Assembly (NCBI GenBank): GCA_045864775.1
Contig: BTVR01000002.1
Location: 186,001 to 250,000 of the forward strand
Direction of reading: 5' to 3'
DNA length: 64,000 nucleotides
Source: Macondimonas sp045864775
GTDB taxonomy: Bacteria > Pseudomonadota > Gammaproteobacteria > UBA5335
The notes beneath the pieces were generated by a model. That model had not been told where the DNA came from. It worked only from the letters and a program-made list of their open reading frames with translations, and ran no database searches. Numbering within the stretch: position 1 is the stretch's first letter; each line of letters starts with the position of its first letter. A program made the position numbers and the translations under genes. Shown here one piece after another: positions 37,552 through 45,858 of the stretch.

Positions 37552-38685
37552 TCAGGCCGAGGCGGCTCCGCTCAGGATCGTGGGCGGCGACACAATGTCC
37601 GGGTAGAAACGGCCCACGGGGTAGCTGGCATGAGCCAGCCGCGCGCGGCAAAAAGCAAGGATGCGCTCGCGTTCGGTCTGCCCGGCGTCCTTGTGGCGGT
37701 CCAGGGCGCCAGACTGCATGTAGCGAATGTTTTCGGGCGTGGACACGCTGAACAGATTGGGCGCGAACATCTCGAAGGCCTCCTCGTGCTCGCTCATGTA
37801 CGCGAAGTCGGCCTTGTGCACGATCTTGGCGAGTTGCGCATCGGTCAGCGGCATGTCGAGAAAGGCGGCGACCTGGCGGATGCCGCCGGCGAGATCGCGC
37901 TTCAGGTCTTCGTAATGCACGAAGAGCACGTTGTCGTGTTGCTGGCTGCGCTGCCACCAGCTCTCCACGTGGTCGGGCCAAGACATCCACCACATGTCGT
38001 CGCTGCAGAACCAGTCGAGCATGTCGTCACGTGTCGGCGTCAGCGGCCCCATGCCCTTGTAGATGAAATCCACGCAGCTGGCAAAGCAGCTCACCGGGTG
38101 GCGGGTGACGTAGATGTATTTGGCGGCATTGGAATGAGGGATGAGCTGCGCCGGCATGTGGGTCTTGATGATGCGGTTGCGGCGCGGGCCGACGAGCGGG
38201 GCGCGTTCCATCGGTACGCTGGAGGTCGGGCTGGTCTCGATCCACGGGCTCACGGCGTACATGTGGCGATAGCCGGTGTCGGACAGATCGCCCTCGCCGC
38301 CGTGCAGGATCTCGAACACGATCTGCTGCATCCAGGTCGTGCCGCATTTCATCTGCGTGGCGATGAAGATGTCGGCCGCCTCCGGGCGGTAGTGCACCGT
38401 GCGCGCGTAGGACCGCTTGCTGCTCATCATCACGGGGCCGGTGACGCGACCATAGCGCATGACCGGCACATGCTTCAGGCGCTTGACGCGCGCGATGGCC
38501 TCGAAAATCGGGCGCACGTAGCGGGCATGCCATTTGAGCCGCTCGACGAAGCGGCGCCGCTCGGCCAAGGTGCGGCCAAAGTAGCGATCCCCTCGCCGCT
38601 GGACCTCGACCCAAGCCATCAAGCCCGCAAGGTAAAGCAGACCGGCGGTGAGCAGGCAGACCATGAACTGAAGCAGGGTTTTCAC
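37552..38685 (-). CDS. PAPS-type sulfotransferase with N-terminal membrane anchor
   Basis: Encodes 377 aa from the GTG at 38683-38685, which has AGGGAAG seven bases upstream. Residues 3-25 form one membrane helix. The sulfotransferase fold follows: the 5'-phosphosulfate loop ATQMKCGTTWMQQIVFEIL, the 3'-phosphate site YVTRHPVSCFASCVDF and a catalytic His candidate in IIKTHMPAQL. It moves sulfate from PAPS to an alcohol or amine, such as a lipid or small metabolite. The acceptor cannot be predicted. No PAPS-synthesis genes are beside it. Confidence 0.85.
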   Translation of the reverse strand: MKTLLQFMVCLLTAGLLYLAGLMAWVEVQRRGDRYFGRTLAERRRFVERLKWHARYVRPIFEAIARVKRLKHVPVMRYGRVTGPVMMSSKRSYARTVHYRPEAADIFIATQMKCGTTWMQQIVFEILHGGEGDLSDTGYRHMYAVSPWIETSPTSSVPMERAPLVGPRRNRIIKTHMPAQLIPHSNAAKYIYVTRHPVSCFASCVDFIYKGMGPLTPTRDDMLDWFCSDDMWWMSWPDHVESWWQRSQQHDNVLFVHYEDLKRDLAGGIRQVAAFLDMPLTDAQLAKIVHKADFAYMSEHEEAFEMFAPNLFSVSTPENIRYMQSGALDRHKDAGQTERERILAFCRARLAHASYPVGRFYPDIVSPPTILSGAASA

Positions 38686-38776
38686 AACGTCTTCCCTGAT
38701 CGGCGTACGCGGGCATCCTGCCCGCGTCACGATACTTCTCCGTGATGAAGTTTACCGGGATTTCAGCCCGATCGCC

Positions 38777-39142
38777 TCACAGAAACCGCCGTAGCAGGGA
38801 GCGGCGGGGCGGCGTCGCTGCTTGCTGACCGCGATCGGCGAGGATCTGGTAGGCGCCCCAACCCAAGGCAGCCAGACGCAGCATCGGATGACGCCGCATG
38901 ATCCGCGGCAGGATCAATCCGGCCGCGCCGATCAACAAGGGATGGATGCGGGGCCCTGTGTCGTATGCGGGATCGGCATCGCCCCGGCCGATCTTGTGGC
39001 CAAACCACCCACGCCCCGGCAAGGCGCGCGTCACGCGACTGCCTTGGGTGTGCAAGCGGCCGCGTTGGCGCTCGGCGCGGCGCATCAGGCGCGCCTTCTC
39101 GGCTTCAAGCATCCGGCGTCGGGGATCGCGTCGTGTATTCAT
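38777..39142 (-). CDS. Small basic protein after the YqjE-like gene (YqjK position)
   Basis: Encodes 121 aa. The N-terminal half is very basic (RRDPRRRMLEAEKARLMRRAERQRGR), and a hydrophobic segment lies at residues 68-95 (PLLIGAAGLILPRIMR...). It begins inside the last 38 bases of the preceding yqjE-like gene. In E. coli the yqjD-yqjE operon ends with the small basic protein YqjK; this gene occupies that place, but sequence similarity is weak. Confidence 0.6.
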   Translation of the reverse strand: MNTRRDPRRRMLEAEKARLMRRAERQRGRLHTQGSRVTRALPGRGWFGHKIGRGDADPAYDTGPRIHPLLIGAAGLILPRIMRRHPMLRLAALGWGAYQILADRGQQAATPPRRSLLRRFL

Positions 39143-39506
39143 CTTTCAAGCTCTCCAGATCATCCAGCAGCACTTCGCGCGTGGCGGGCAGGAAGCGGCG
39201 GCTGCGTTTGATCGCCACCGCCAGCCCGACCAAGCACAGCGCCAGTGCTGCGCCGAAGAATGCTGCAAGGGACCATGCGGCGGTCTCACGGCACGTGTCC
39301 CAGCACTGTACGAGGATAGCCACCACCAGGGTCTGTAACGCGAACCAGGCACTGATTGCGCTGCCAATGGCAAAAATCAGTAGCCCCTTGATATCGCCGC
39401 GCCACTGGGCGAATTCCAAGCGCGCCAGATCGAGACGCGTCAGCGCGGTCTCGCAGGAAAGTGCCACCAGACGGCGAAATTGAATGCCAAGAGCGGCGGC
39501 GGGCAT
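39105..39506 (-). CDS. Phage-holin-like membrane protein (YqjE family)
   Basis: Encodes 133 aa. Two membrane helices at about residues 42-65 and 77-98 (GLLIFAIGSAISAWFALQTL and AAWSLAAFFGAALALCLVGLAVAI) separated by a short loop with two Cys, flanked by amphipathic parts. This fits the YqjE/holin-X family of inner-membrane proteins. It forms a three-gene row with the YqjD-like and basic proteins. Confidence 0.8.
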   Translation of the reverse strand: MPAAALGIQFRRLVALSCETALTRLDLARLEFAQWRGDIKGLLIFAIGSAISAWFALQTLVVAILVQCWDTCRETAAWSLAAFFGAALALCLVGLAVAIKRSRRFLPATREVLLDDLESLKDEYTTRSPTPDA

Positions 39507-39551
39507 CGGGCTATCCTTGTTCTTGTCTCGATCCTGTCGAAGCCTAGCGAA

Positions 39552-39866
39552 TCAGGACGAGTTTTTCATGCTGGAAATTGCCCACAGCGCCAGCGCCGCC
39601 ACCCCGATCACCTGCAGCGGGTGGGCGCGCACATATTGCGACGCATGGCTGCGGTTCCAATCCTCTGGGACGACGTCCCGAAGCTCGTTCCAATGCATGC
39701 GCTGCATCCCGCCCATCACTTTTTCGCGCAATGATTGCAGGCGATCCAGAGCCATGGTCTCGAGATCGTCGAACAGATCATCGAGGGCGTCGAAATTGTG
39801 ATCGCGTGCCGCGCGGCGCGCCCCATACCGAGCCCGTTCAGCTGTCGATTTGCGCGTGAAGAACAT
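39552..39866 (-). CDS. YqjD/ElaB-like (DUF883) ribosome-associated membrane protein
   Basis: Encodes 104 aa with a long amphipathic N-terminal region and one C-terminal membrane helix: YVRAHPLQVIGVAALALWAIS, the typical end of the YqjD/ElaB family (R-x-x-P...G-x-A-A-G). E. coli members tether ribosomes to the membrane in stationary phase and are RpoS-controlled. The N-terminal part here is divergent. First gene of its unit; 258 bp of featureless sequence separate it from prkB. Confidence 0.72.
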   Translation of the reverse strand: MFFTRKSTAERARYGARRAARDHNFDALDDLFDDLETMALDRLQSLREKVMGGMQRMHWNELRDVVPEDWNRSHASQYVRAHPLQVIGVAALALWAISSMKNSS

Positions 39867-40124
39867 TTGTCATATCTCCCGTGTGGCTTACAGGTCGTGA
39901 AGCATTTGTCCAAATGGACTGACGGAAGTGCTTGAAGTTCCCCGATGGTCGCCTCAGCCGGCATTCGGATCGCGACACCACGCACGACGCCGTGCCTCCG
40001 CTGGCCTGGCCGCGCGGACGCGCCCCGATCCAAGCAGGCTGGCGTGCACTAGGGCACAGCCCGTCGACGCCAAGCGCGGAACCGGCGATCTGGAGTCGAT
40101 CTCGGCTCGACGATGAGTCGCTGC

Positions 40125-41042
40125 TCAGGGCGTCTGCGCAGGGGCTGCCTTCTTGCGGCTGCGGCGGCGGGCGTTGTCCCGGTTGCGGATCAATTGTTCC
40201 AGGATGGGCATCAGGATGATTTCCATCGCCATGCCCATCTTGCCGCCGGGGACGACGATGGTGTTGCGCCGCGACATGAACGAGCCCTGCACCATGGCCA
40301 GCATCTCGGGGAAATGCACGGGCCACTGGCGCGGATTCTTGAAGCGGATCACCACGAAACTCTCGTCCTGGGTCGGGATGTCGCGGGCGATGAAGGGGTT
40401 GGAGGTGTCAACGGTCGGCACGCGCTGGAAGTTGATGTCGGTCTGCGAAAACTGCGGAACCATGTAATGCACGTAATCGTGCATGCGGCGCAGGATGGTT
40501 TCCTTGACGCGCTCGGCGCTGTAGCCGCGTTCGTTGGTGTCGCGGTGGATCTTCTGGATCCATTCGAGGTTGATGGTCGGCACCAGGCCGATCAACAGAT
40601 CGACGTGCTGGGCGACGTTGACCCGATCCGTGACCAGTCCCCCGTGCAAGCCCTCGTACAGCAGCAGATCGGTGTCCGGTGGCAGCGGCGTCCAAGGCGT
40701 GAAGGTACCGGCCTTCTGGCCGAAGGCACTGGCCTCGGCGTCGGTATGCAGGTAACGGCGTGATTCCCCCTGGCCCATGGCGCCATAGCTGCGGAACAGC
40801 TCCTCGAGCTTGTCGAACAGATTGGCCGAGGGGCCGAAATGACTGAAGCGCTCGCCGCGCACGCTGGCCCGATGCAGCTGCTGCGCCATGGTCTCGCGGT
40901 CGTAAGCGTGAAAGCTGTCGCCCTCGACGATGGCCGCGCGCAGGTTCATGCGCGTGAACATGTGCTCGAAGGCGATGCGGGCGGTGCTGGTGCCGGCGCC
41001 GGAGGAGCCGGTGACCGCAATGACCGGATGCAGTTTCGACAT
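40125..41042 (-). CDS. prkB: Phosphoribulokinase-family kinase
   Basis: Encodes 305 aa, very like E. coli PrkB. The P-loop is GSSGAGTST, and EGDSFHAYDRETM, TFTPWTPLPPDTDLLLYEGLHGG and RVPTVDTSNPF are the family's ribulose-5-phosphate and catalytic regions. PrkB proteins of heterotrophs have an uncertain substrate, while in autotrophs this enzyme feeds Rubisco. No Rubisco gene is in the window. The C-terminus adds a basic tail (ARRRSRKKAAPAQTP). It begins three bases after trmB ends, on the same strand. Confidence 0.9.
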   Translation of the reverse strand: MSKLHPVIAVTGSSGAGTSTARIAFEHMFTRMNLRAAIVEGDSFHAYDRETMAQQLHRASVRGERFSHFGPSANLFDKLEELFRSYGAMGQGESRRYLHTDAEASAFGQKAGTFTPWTPLPPDTDLLLYEGLHGGLVTDRVNVAQHVDLLIGLVPTINLEWIQKIHRDTNERGYSAERVKETILRRMHDYVHYMVPQFSQTDINFQRVPTVDTSNPFIARDIPTQDESFVVIRFKNPRQWPVHFPEMLAMVQGSFMSRRNTIVVPGGKMGMAMEIILMPILEQLIRNRDNARRRSRKKAAPAQTP

Positions 41043-41045
41043 GGT

Positions 41046-41768
41046 CTAATCCCCCGCCTGTTCATGTGCAGCGCGTCCGCCGCCCTCCGGAGCGCGGCAG
41101 CAGCACAGATCCCACACGCCGTGCCCGAGGCGCTGGCCGCGCTGCTCGAATCGGGTCAGCGGCCGCTCGGGCGGACGGGGAATGTACGGACCATCGCTGC
41201 GGGTGTTGATCAGCTCCGGCTGGCCAGCCAGCACGTCAGCCATCTGTAAGGCATAGTCCTCCCAGTCGGTGGCCAAGTGCAAGACCCCGCCAGGCTTGAG
41301 CTGGCGAGCGAGCAGAGCGACGAAATCCGGCTGGATGAGACGGCGTTTCTGGTGGCGTTTCTTGGGCCAGGGGTCGGGAAAGAACACATGGATCCGGTCG
41401 ATCTGCCCCGGGGGCAGGCGCGTCATGAGAAACGGCACGGCGTCGTCGGCATGTACGCGCACGTGCGTGAGCGCCTCCTTTTCGAGTGCATTGAGCAAGC
41501 GCCCGACGCCGGGCTGATGGACCTCGATGCCGAGGGCATTCCAGTCGGGATGCGCGCGCACAAACGCGGCGAGCGCCTCGCCGGTGCCGAAACCGATCTC
41601 CAGCAGCGTCGGCGCCGCGCGACCGAACAGCGCGGCGAGGTCGATCTGCTCGGGCTCGCCCGGCACGCCATAGCGGTCCATCAGGCTCGCAAAGGCACGC
41701 TCCTGCGCCGGCGTAATTCGCCCCTGACGGCGCACGAAGCTGCGCACCGGACGGTGGATGGGCTGCAT
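41046..41768 (-). CDS. trmB: tRNA (guanine-N7)-methyltransferase
   Basis: Encodes 240 aa from ATG 41766-41768 (MQPIHRPVRSFVRRQGR). It methylates G46 of tRNAs with SAM. LLEIGFGTGEAL is motif I, and the family-specific VFFPDPWPKKRHQKRRL and GGVLHLATDWEDYA are present. It begins ten bases after thiG. The C-terminal TRFEQRGQRLGHGVWDL is the conserved end of TrmB, with a short extension. Confidence 0.96.
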   Translation of the reverse strand: MQPIHRPVRSFVRRQGRITPAQERAFASLMDRYGVPGEPEQIDLAALFGRAAPTLLEIGFGTGEALAAFVRAHPDWNALGIEVHQPGVGRLLNALEKEALTHVRVHADDAVPFLMTRLPPGQIDRIHVFFPDPWPKKRHQKRRLIQPDFVALLARQLKPGGVLHLATDWEDYALQMADVLAGQPELINTRSDGPYIPRPPERPLTRFEQRGQRLGHGVWDLCCCRAPEGGGRAAHEQAGD

Positions 41769-41778
41769 GCGCGGATCC

Positions 41779-42615
41779 TCAGGGACGGCCGACGAACAGC
41801 CCATCGACGGGCGAGGAGGCGCTGGCGAAGCGCTTGCGCGCGATGCGGCCGGCGAGGAAGGCTTCGCGCCCGGCCTCGACCGCCAGGGCCATGGCGCGCG
41901 CCATGCGCACCGGCTCGCGCGCGCCGGCGATGGCGGTATTCATCAGCACACCGTCGCAGCCCAGTTCCATGGCGAAGGCGGCATCCGACGCCGTCCCCAC
42001 CCCGGCATCGACCAGCACCGGCACCTTCGCCTGCTCGACGATGGTCAGAATGTTCCACGGATTGACGATGCCCATCCCCGAGCCGATCAGCGAGCCCAGC
42101 GGCATGATGGCGATGCAGCCCATGGCCTCCAGCTCGCGTGCCACGATGGGGTCGTCGCTCGTGTAGACCATCACCTCGAAGCCGTCGCGGATCAGGATCT
42201 CGGCGGCTTTCAGCGTCGCGCGCACATCGGGATAAAGCGTTTTTTCATCGCCCAGGACCTCCAGCTTCACCAGCCGGTGGCCGCCCAGCAGCTCGCGCGC
42301 CAGCCGGCAGGTGCGCACCGCGCTGTCCGCGTCGAAGCAGCCCGCGGTGTTGGGCAGCAGGGTGTAGCGCTCCGGTGGGATCGCATCGAGCAGGTTGGGC
42401 GCCTTGGAATCCTGGCCGATGTTCACGCGCCGCACCGCGAGCGTGACGATTTCGGCGCCGCTCGCGGCCACCGCCTGCGCCGTTTCGGCCAGATCGCGGT
42501 ACTTGCCGGTACCCACCAGCAGCCGCGAGTCATAGGTGCGGCCCGCCAGCGTCAGGGGTCGGTCGACGGGCGGGGTTGGGTCGGTCGGGGTCATGCGGGC
42601 TTCTCCGTCGGTCAT
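41779..42615 (-). CDS. thiG: Thiazole synthase ThiG
   Basis: Encodes 278 aa from the ATG overlapping the thiS stop (ATGA at 42612-42615); a later ATG at 42592-42594 is in frame. It forms the thiazole phosphate of thiamin from DXP, dehydroglycine and ThiS thiocarboxylate. LLVGTGKYRD, the Schiff-base lysine in VKLEVLGDEKTLYPD, PLGSLIGSGMGI and VLVDAGVGTASDAA are all present. A 20-residue N-terminal extension precedes the TIM-barrel core. Coupled to thiS; the other thiazole genes are not in the window. Confidence 0.96.
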   Translation of the reverse strand: MTDGEARMTPTDPTPPVDRPLTLAGRTYDSRLLVGTGKYRDLAETAQAVAASGAEIVTLAVRRVNIGQDSKAPNLLDAIPPERYTLLPNTAGCFDADSAVRTCRLARELLGGHRLVKLEVLGDEKTLYPDVRATLKAAEILIRDGFEVMVYTSDDPIVARELEAMGCIAIMPLGSLIGSGMGIVNPWNILTIVEQAKVPVLVDAGVGTASDAAFAMELGCDGVLMNTAIAGAREPVRMARAMALAVEAGREAFLAGRIARKRFASASSPVDGLFVGRP

Positions 42616-42830
42616 GTCGCACCGCCGCCGATGGCATGCACCACCTCCAGCCGGTCGCCGGGCCCGAGGCGGGTGTGGGCGTAGCCGCTGCGCGGGACGA
42701 TCTCGCCGTTGTATTCCACGGCGATGCGCCGCTCGAGCAGACCCTCGCGCGCCAGCAGATCGGCCAGGGTGAGGCCCGGCGCGAGCGCGGTCGGCACGCC
42801 GTTGAGTTCGATGGAAATCGTGTCGGTCAC
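42612..42830 (-). CDS. thiS: Sulfur carrier protein ThiS
   Basis: Encodes 72 aa from the GTG at 42828-42830. A ubiquitin-like carrier: ISIELNGVPTALAPG at the start, VAVEYNGEIVPRSGYAHTRL and DRLEVVHAIGGGAT at the end. ThiS normally ends exactly in Gly-Gly, which is adenylated and thiolated; here two residues (Ala-Thr) follow GGG, so trimming may be needed. It shares four bases with thiG. No TPP riboswitch structure was visible upstream. Confidence 0.9.
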   Translation of the reverse strand: MTDTISIELNGVPTALAPGLTLADLLAREGLLERRIAVEYNGEIVPRSGYAHTRLGPGDRLEVVHAIGGGAT

Positions 42831-42956
42831 CGCAGCCCCGCGTCGCCAGCCAAAAGCGGAACCGCTGATCTTACCGCAAGAGCCGCCCCATATTGCCGTC
42901 ATCGGGGCGCCGGCTGCTTTACTTCAAGGCCGAAACGCCCGAAAATCGAGCGTCAT

Positions 42957-43030
42957 GCGGGTGTAGTTCAATGGCAGAACCTCAGCTTCCCAAGCTGATG
43001 GCGTGGGTTCGATTCCCATCACCCGCTCCA
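42957..43030 (+). tRNA. tRNA-Gly (anticodon CCC)
   Basis: A 74-nt cloverleaf. Acceptor GCGGGTG pairs with CACCCGC, the anticodon stem TCAGC/GCTGA encloses TTCCCAA with anticodon CCC at 42989-42991, the T-arm reads GTGGGTTCGATTCCCAT, and CCA is encoded. It reads GGG. An integrase gene follows 223 bp downstream, so its 3' end is the likely attachment site of the island. Confidence 0.97.
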
Positions 43031-43036
43031 GTTCAG

Positions 43037-43062
43037 GTTCCATGGAGTTCCAAGGAGTTCCA
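43037..43062 (+). repeat. Three GTTCCA repeats at exact 10-bp spacing
   Basis: GTTCCA occurs at 43037, 43047 and 43057, one helical turn apart, directly after the tRNA. The first is part of the palindrome TCCATGGA. Such phased short repeats resemble arm-type sites bound by tyrosine recombinases or their accessory proteins. Confidence 0.6.
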
Positions 43063-43131
43063 TAAACCACTATCAGCAAAGGCTTTTTCGCCGGATGAGC
43101 GTCCAGTGAAGGCCACCGGAATCCACCGACA

Positions 43132-43164
43132 GATGGACTGATTTAGTCCATCCAGTAGTCCATC
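43132..43164. repeat. Inverted plus direct AGTCCATC repeats before the integrase gene
   Basis: GATGGACT (43132-43139) and AGTCCATC (43145-43152) form an inverted pair; a direct second AGTCCATC lies at 43157-43164. They sit about 90 bp before the integrase start and could be recombinase or repressor sites. Confidence 0.55.
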
Positions 43165-43253
43165 AAGGCGGTTGGGTTCGAGTCCGGATTGTTGGTAGGG
43201 ACGAGCGGGCCATGGGATGACGATCTGACTCCTGACTCAGTTCAGGAGCAGAC

Positions 43254-45134
43254 ATGGCACTTTCTGATGTCGCCGTTCGGCAGGCCAAGGCCACCGGGAC
43301 GGACTACACCCTCCCCGACTTCGACGGCCTGTCGCTGGCCGTCTCGGCCGCGGGCACGAAGACCTGGCACTTCCGCTATACCTGGCTCGGCCGGCAGAAG
43401 CGGATGTCCTTGGGGGTGTATCCCGAGATCAGCCTGCGCGAGGCACGCACCCGCCGCGACGAGGCGCGGGCGCTCGTCGCCAAGGACATCAACCCGCAGC
43501 GCCAGCGGACGAGGGACCGACAACTGGCGACCCAGGCCGAGCAGAACACCTTCCAGGCGGTCTACGAAAAGTGGCTGAAGTTCCGGGAACAGGGTCGCCT
43601 CAAGAGGGGACGGCAAACCACGCTCGCCACGCTTCCGCGCATCTTCGGCAACGACGTGCTCCCCACGCTGGGCAAGCGCTCGATCCACGTCATCACTCGC
43701 GCCGACCTGCTGGAAATCGTCGGTCGGATCGAGAAACGCGGTGCGCCCTCGGTGGCCGAGAAGGTGCGTACCTGGCTCAACCAGCTATTCCGCTACGCGC
43801 TGGTGGTCGTGCCCGGCCTGGAACGCAACCCGGCTTCCGACCTGGATGTGGTCGCCATGCCGCAGCCGCCCGTGCGCCACAACCCGTTCCTGCGCATGTC
43901 GGAGCTACCCGAGTTCCTGCAACTGCTGCGCAAGTACCCCGGCCGGCTGCAGACCCAGCTCGGCGTCCGCATGTTGTTTCTGACGGGCGTGCGCACGGGC
44001 GAGCTGCGGCTTGCGACGCCGGATCAGTTCCACCTCGATGACGGCCTGTGGATCATTCCGCCAGATGTGGTGAAGCAGCTCGAACTGAAGATGCAGAAGG
44101 AAAACCTGCGGACGGAGGACATCCCGCCGTACATCGTGCCGCTGTCCCTGCAGGCGGTTGAAATCGTCCGGCACATGCTGGAGCGGTTCAAGCAGGGACA
44201 GAAGCACGTGTTCCCGGGGGCCAAGAGCCTGAAGCAGCGCATCAGCGAAAACACGCTCAATACGGCAGTGAAGCGGCTGGGCTACGACGGCCGGCTGACG
44301 GGCCACGGTATCCGCGCCACCCTTTCGACCACGCTCAACGAGTTGGGCTATCCCGACAAGTGGATCGACGCGCAGCTCTCGCACGTCGACCCGAACCCGG
44401 TCCGCCGCACCTACAACCATGCCGAGTACGTCGAGCAGCGTCGGTGCATGATGCAGGACTGGGCCGATCGGCTGGACCTGTTGGAGCAGGGCCAGTTGGA
44501 AGCGGCCAGCAATCCTCTGGCCCTCCACTTGGAAGGACTGCCGATGGCTGGTGACGGATCGAACACGCAAGGATCGCCTGCGAGCACAACGGTGCAGACC
44601 TTGGTGCTGTCCAAGCCGCACGACGCGCCGCCGCAGGGAGCCATCCAAATGCAACGGCTGTCTGCGGTGCGCGCTCCCAAGACGGAACCGACCATCTCGA
44701 ACGTCCAGCGCGAGCGGATGATCCTGCTCGACATCCTGGAGTCGCCCCACAACCTGTCCGTCGCCGACTACGCCAAGCTCGCCGGCAAGTCGCGGCGCTG
44801 GATCACCTACGAAGTCACGGCGGGCAACTTGCTGTCGATCAGCCTGGGCAACCGGGGGCAGCGTGTGCCGGACTGGCAGCTCGACCCGCTCAAGCGTCGC
44901 CTGGTCCAGACCATCCTCAAGCAGACGGCTCGCGGCGTGGACCCCTGGGAGATCTACCACGCACTAACGCAGCCCTACGACGAATTCGGCGGCCAGTCGC
45001 CGATCGAGGCGGTGACGCTGGAGACGTTGGAAATGGCCGTACAGGTAGTGCGTCGCGCACTGCTCATCCAGCAGATCGACGGCCCCCTCCCTCGTCGGGA
45101 GGGTGGCACTACGCGATCGTCTGCGCTCGCTTGA
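43254..45134 (+). CDS. P4-type tyrosine integrase with C-terminal HTH/ParS-like extension
   Basis: Encodes 626 aa from ATG 43254, preceded by AGGAG. Residues 1-85 are the DUF4102 arm-binding domain, 97-190 the core-binding domain, and 205-400 the catalytic domain with Arg247 (TGVRTGEL), HGIR (His351, Arg354), His377 and Tyr387. P4-type integrases usually end near residue 410-420. Here about 200 residues follow: a linker, a helix-turn-helix-like stretch (502-521, SVADYAKLAGKSRRWITYEV) and a segment VPDWQLDP...GVDPWEIYHAL...GGQSPIEAV (538-587) that resembles the MbcA/ParS (DUF2384) antitoxin-type C-domain. It should recombine at tRNA-Gly; the extra domain may add DNA binding or self-regulation. 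Confidence 0.93.
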   Translation: MALSDVAVRQAKATGTDYTLPDFDGLSLAVSAAGTKTWHFRYTWLGRQKRMSLGVYPEISLREARTRRDEARALVAKDINPQRQRTRDRQLATQAEQNTFQAVYEKWLKFREQGRLKRGRQTTLATLPRIFGNDVLPTLGKRSIHVITRADLLEIVGRIEKRGAPSVAEKVRTWLNQLFRYALVVVPGLERNPASDLDVVAMPQPPVRHNPFLRMSELPEFLQLLRKYPGRLQTQLGVRMLFLTGVRTGELRLATPDQFHLDDGLWIIPPDVVKQLELKMQKENLRTEDIPPYIVPLSLQAVEIVRHMLERFKQGQKHVFPGAKSLKQRISENTLNTAVKRLGYDGRLTGHGIRATLSTTLNELGYPDKWIDAQLSHVDPNPVRRTYNHAEYVEQRRCMMQDWADRLDLLEQGQLEAASNPLALHLEGLPMAGDGSNTQGSPASTTVQTLVLSKPHDAPPQGAIQMQRLSAVRAPKTEPTISNVQRERMILLDILESPHNLSVADYAKLAGKSRRWITYEVTAGNLLSISLGNRGQRVPDWQLDPLKRRLVQTILKQTARGVDPWEIYHALTQPYDEFGGQSPIEAVTLETLEMAVQVVRRALLIQQIDGPLPRREGGTTRSSALA

Positions 45135-45705
45135 CGAAACGCTCGATGGCGGGCGAGTCGTTCCGCTCGGATCGGAACATGTGCGTTCCGATCCAGTAGG
45201 AGCCGTCCGCCAACGGTCGCATCACAACACCCCAGCTCCGGGACTGTTCGATGCGTGAACGGGGGGCGATGCCCACCCCGTAGCCGGCCGACACCATCAC
45301 GGTCATCAATTCATACGACGTGACCCCGTAAAGAACGGGCCACTCTTGACCGAACAGCACTTCGCAGGCCAGGGGGCAATACTGAAACAAGGGATAGGAT
45401 AGGAGTGCCCCAAGGGGGATCGCGGCATAGCGGAGCAAGGGGGAGCGATCGGGCACCGCGACCGCCAACTCTTCACGCCAAAGCGGCGCGTCGTCGGCGG
45501 GTGTCGTCGTCGCCACCAACCCGATGTCGTAGCGGCCGTTCTTCACGCCCTCAATGAGGTCCGGCGACGACGTGACTTCCTCCATCGAGACAGGCGTCTC
45601 GGGCTCTTTCGCGCGATGTAGCGCGAGCAGTGCCGCTAACCGGGACGAGGGGACGCCGGACGATATGCCGAGCATGAGCACCGAGGATGGGGGTGAGCCG
45701 CGCAT
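45109..45705 (-). CDS. LysR-type effector-binding domain without DNA-binding domain
   Basis: Encodes 198 aa. It starts at RGSPPSSVLMLGISSG, the exact point at which the effector domain begins in LysR regulators (compare FRGSLRIAVSDG in its neighbour), and runs to the usual C-terminus, with ELMTVMVSAGYGVGIAPRSR. The N-terminal helix-turn-helix is absent and a stop codon lies 12 bases before the ATG. A GAGG seven bases upstream could still allow translation. It overlaps the end of the integrase gene by 26 bp. It may be a truncated relic or a stand-alone ligand-binding partner of the LysR gene 154 bp upstream. Confidence 0.7.
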   Translation of the reverse strand: MRGSPPSSVLMLGISSGVPSSRLAALLALHRAKEPETPVSMEEVTSSPDLIEGVKNGRYDIGLVATTTPADDAPLWREELAVAVPDRSPLLRYAAIPLGALLSYPLFQYCPLACEVLFGQEWPVLYGVTSYELMTVMVSAGYGVGIAPRSRIEQSRSWGVVMRPLADGSYWIGTHMFRSERNDSPAIERFVKRAQTIA

Positions 45706-45858
45706 GGCTGTCCTCAGTTATGGCCGGGGAAACAAGGCTCGCAGTCCTTAAGATCGCCATAGCGTTGAAGATCAGCGCCGCTGACCTGATGGTGGCTACG
45801 GAAAGCAATCTGCGCGCGGCTTCGAAGCTGAGAACGTAGCGCCGTACCAGTGTCCTCC

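Noticed and set aside
45085..45103. Terminator hairpin CCCTCCC/GGGAGGG at the integrase end
   Set aside because: It lies within the coding sequence and has no following T-run; it may only reflect local composition.
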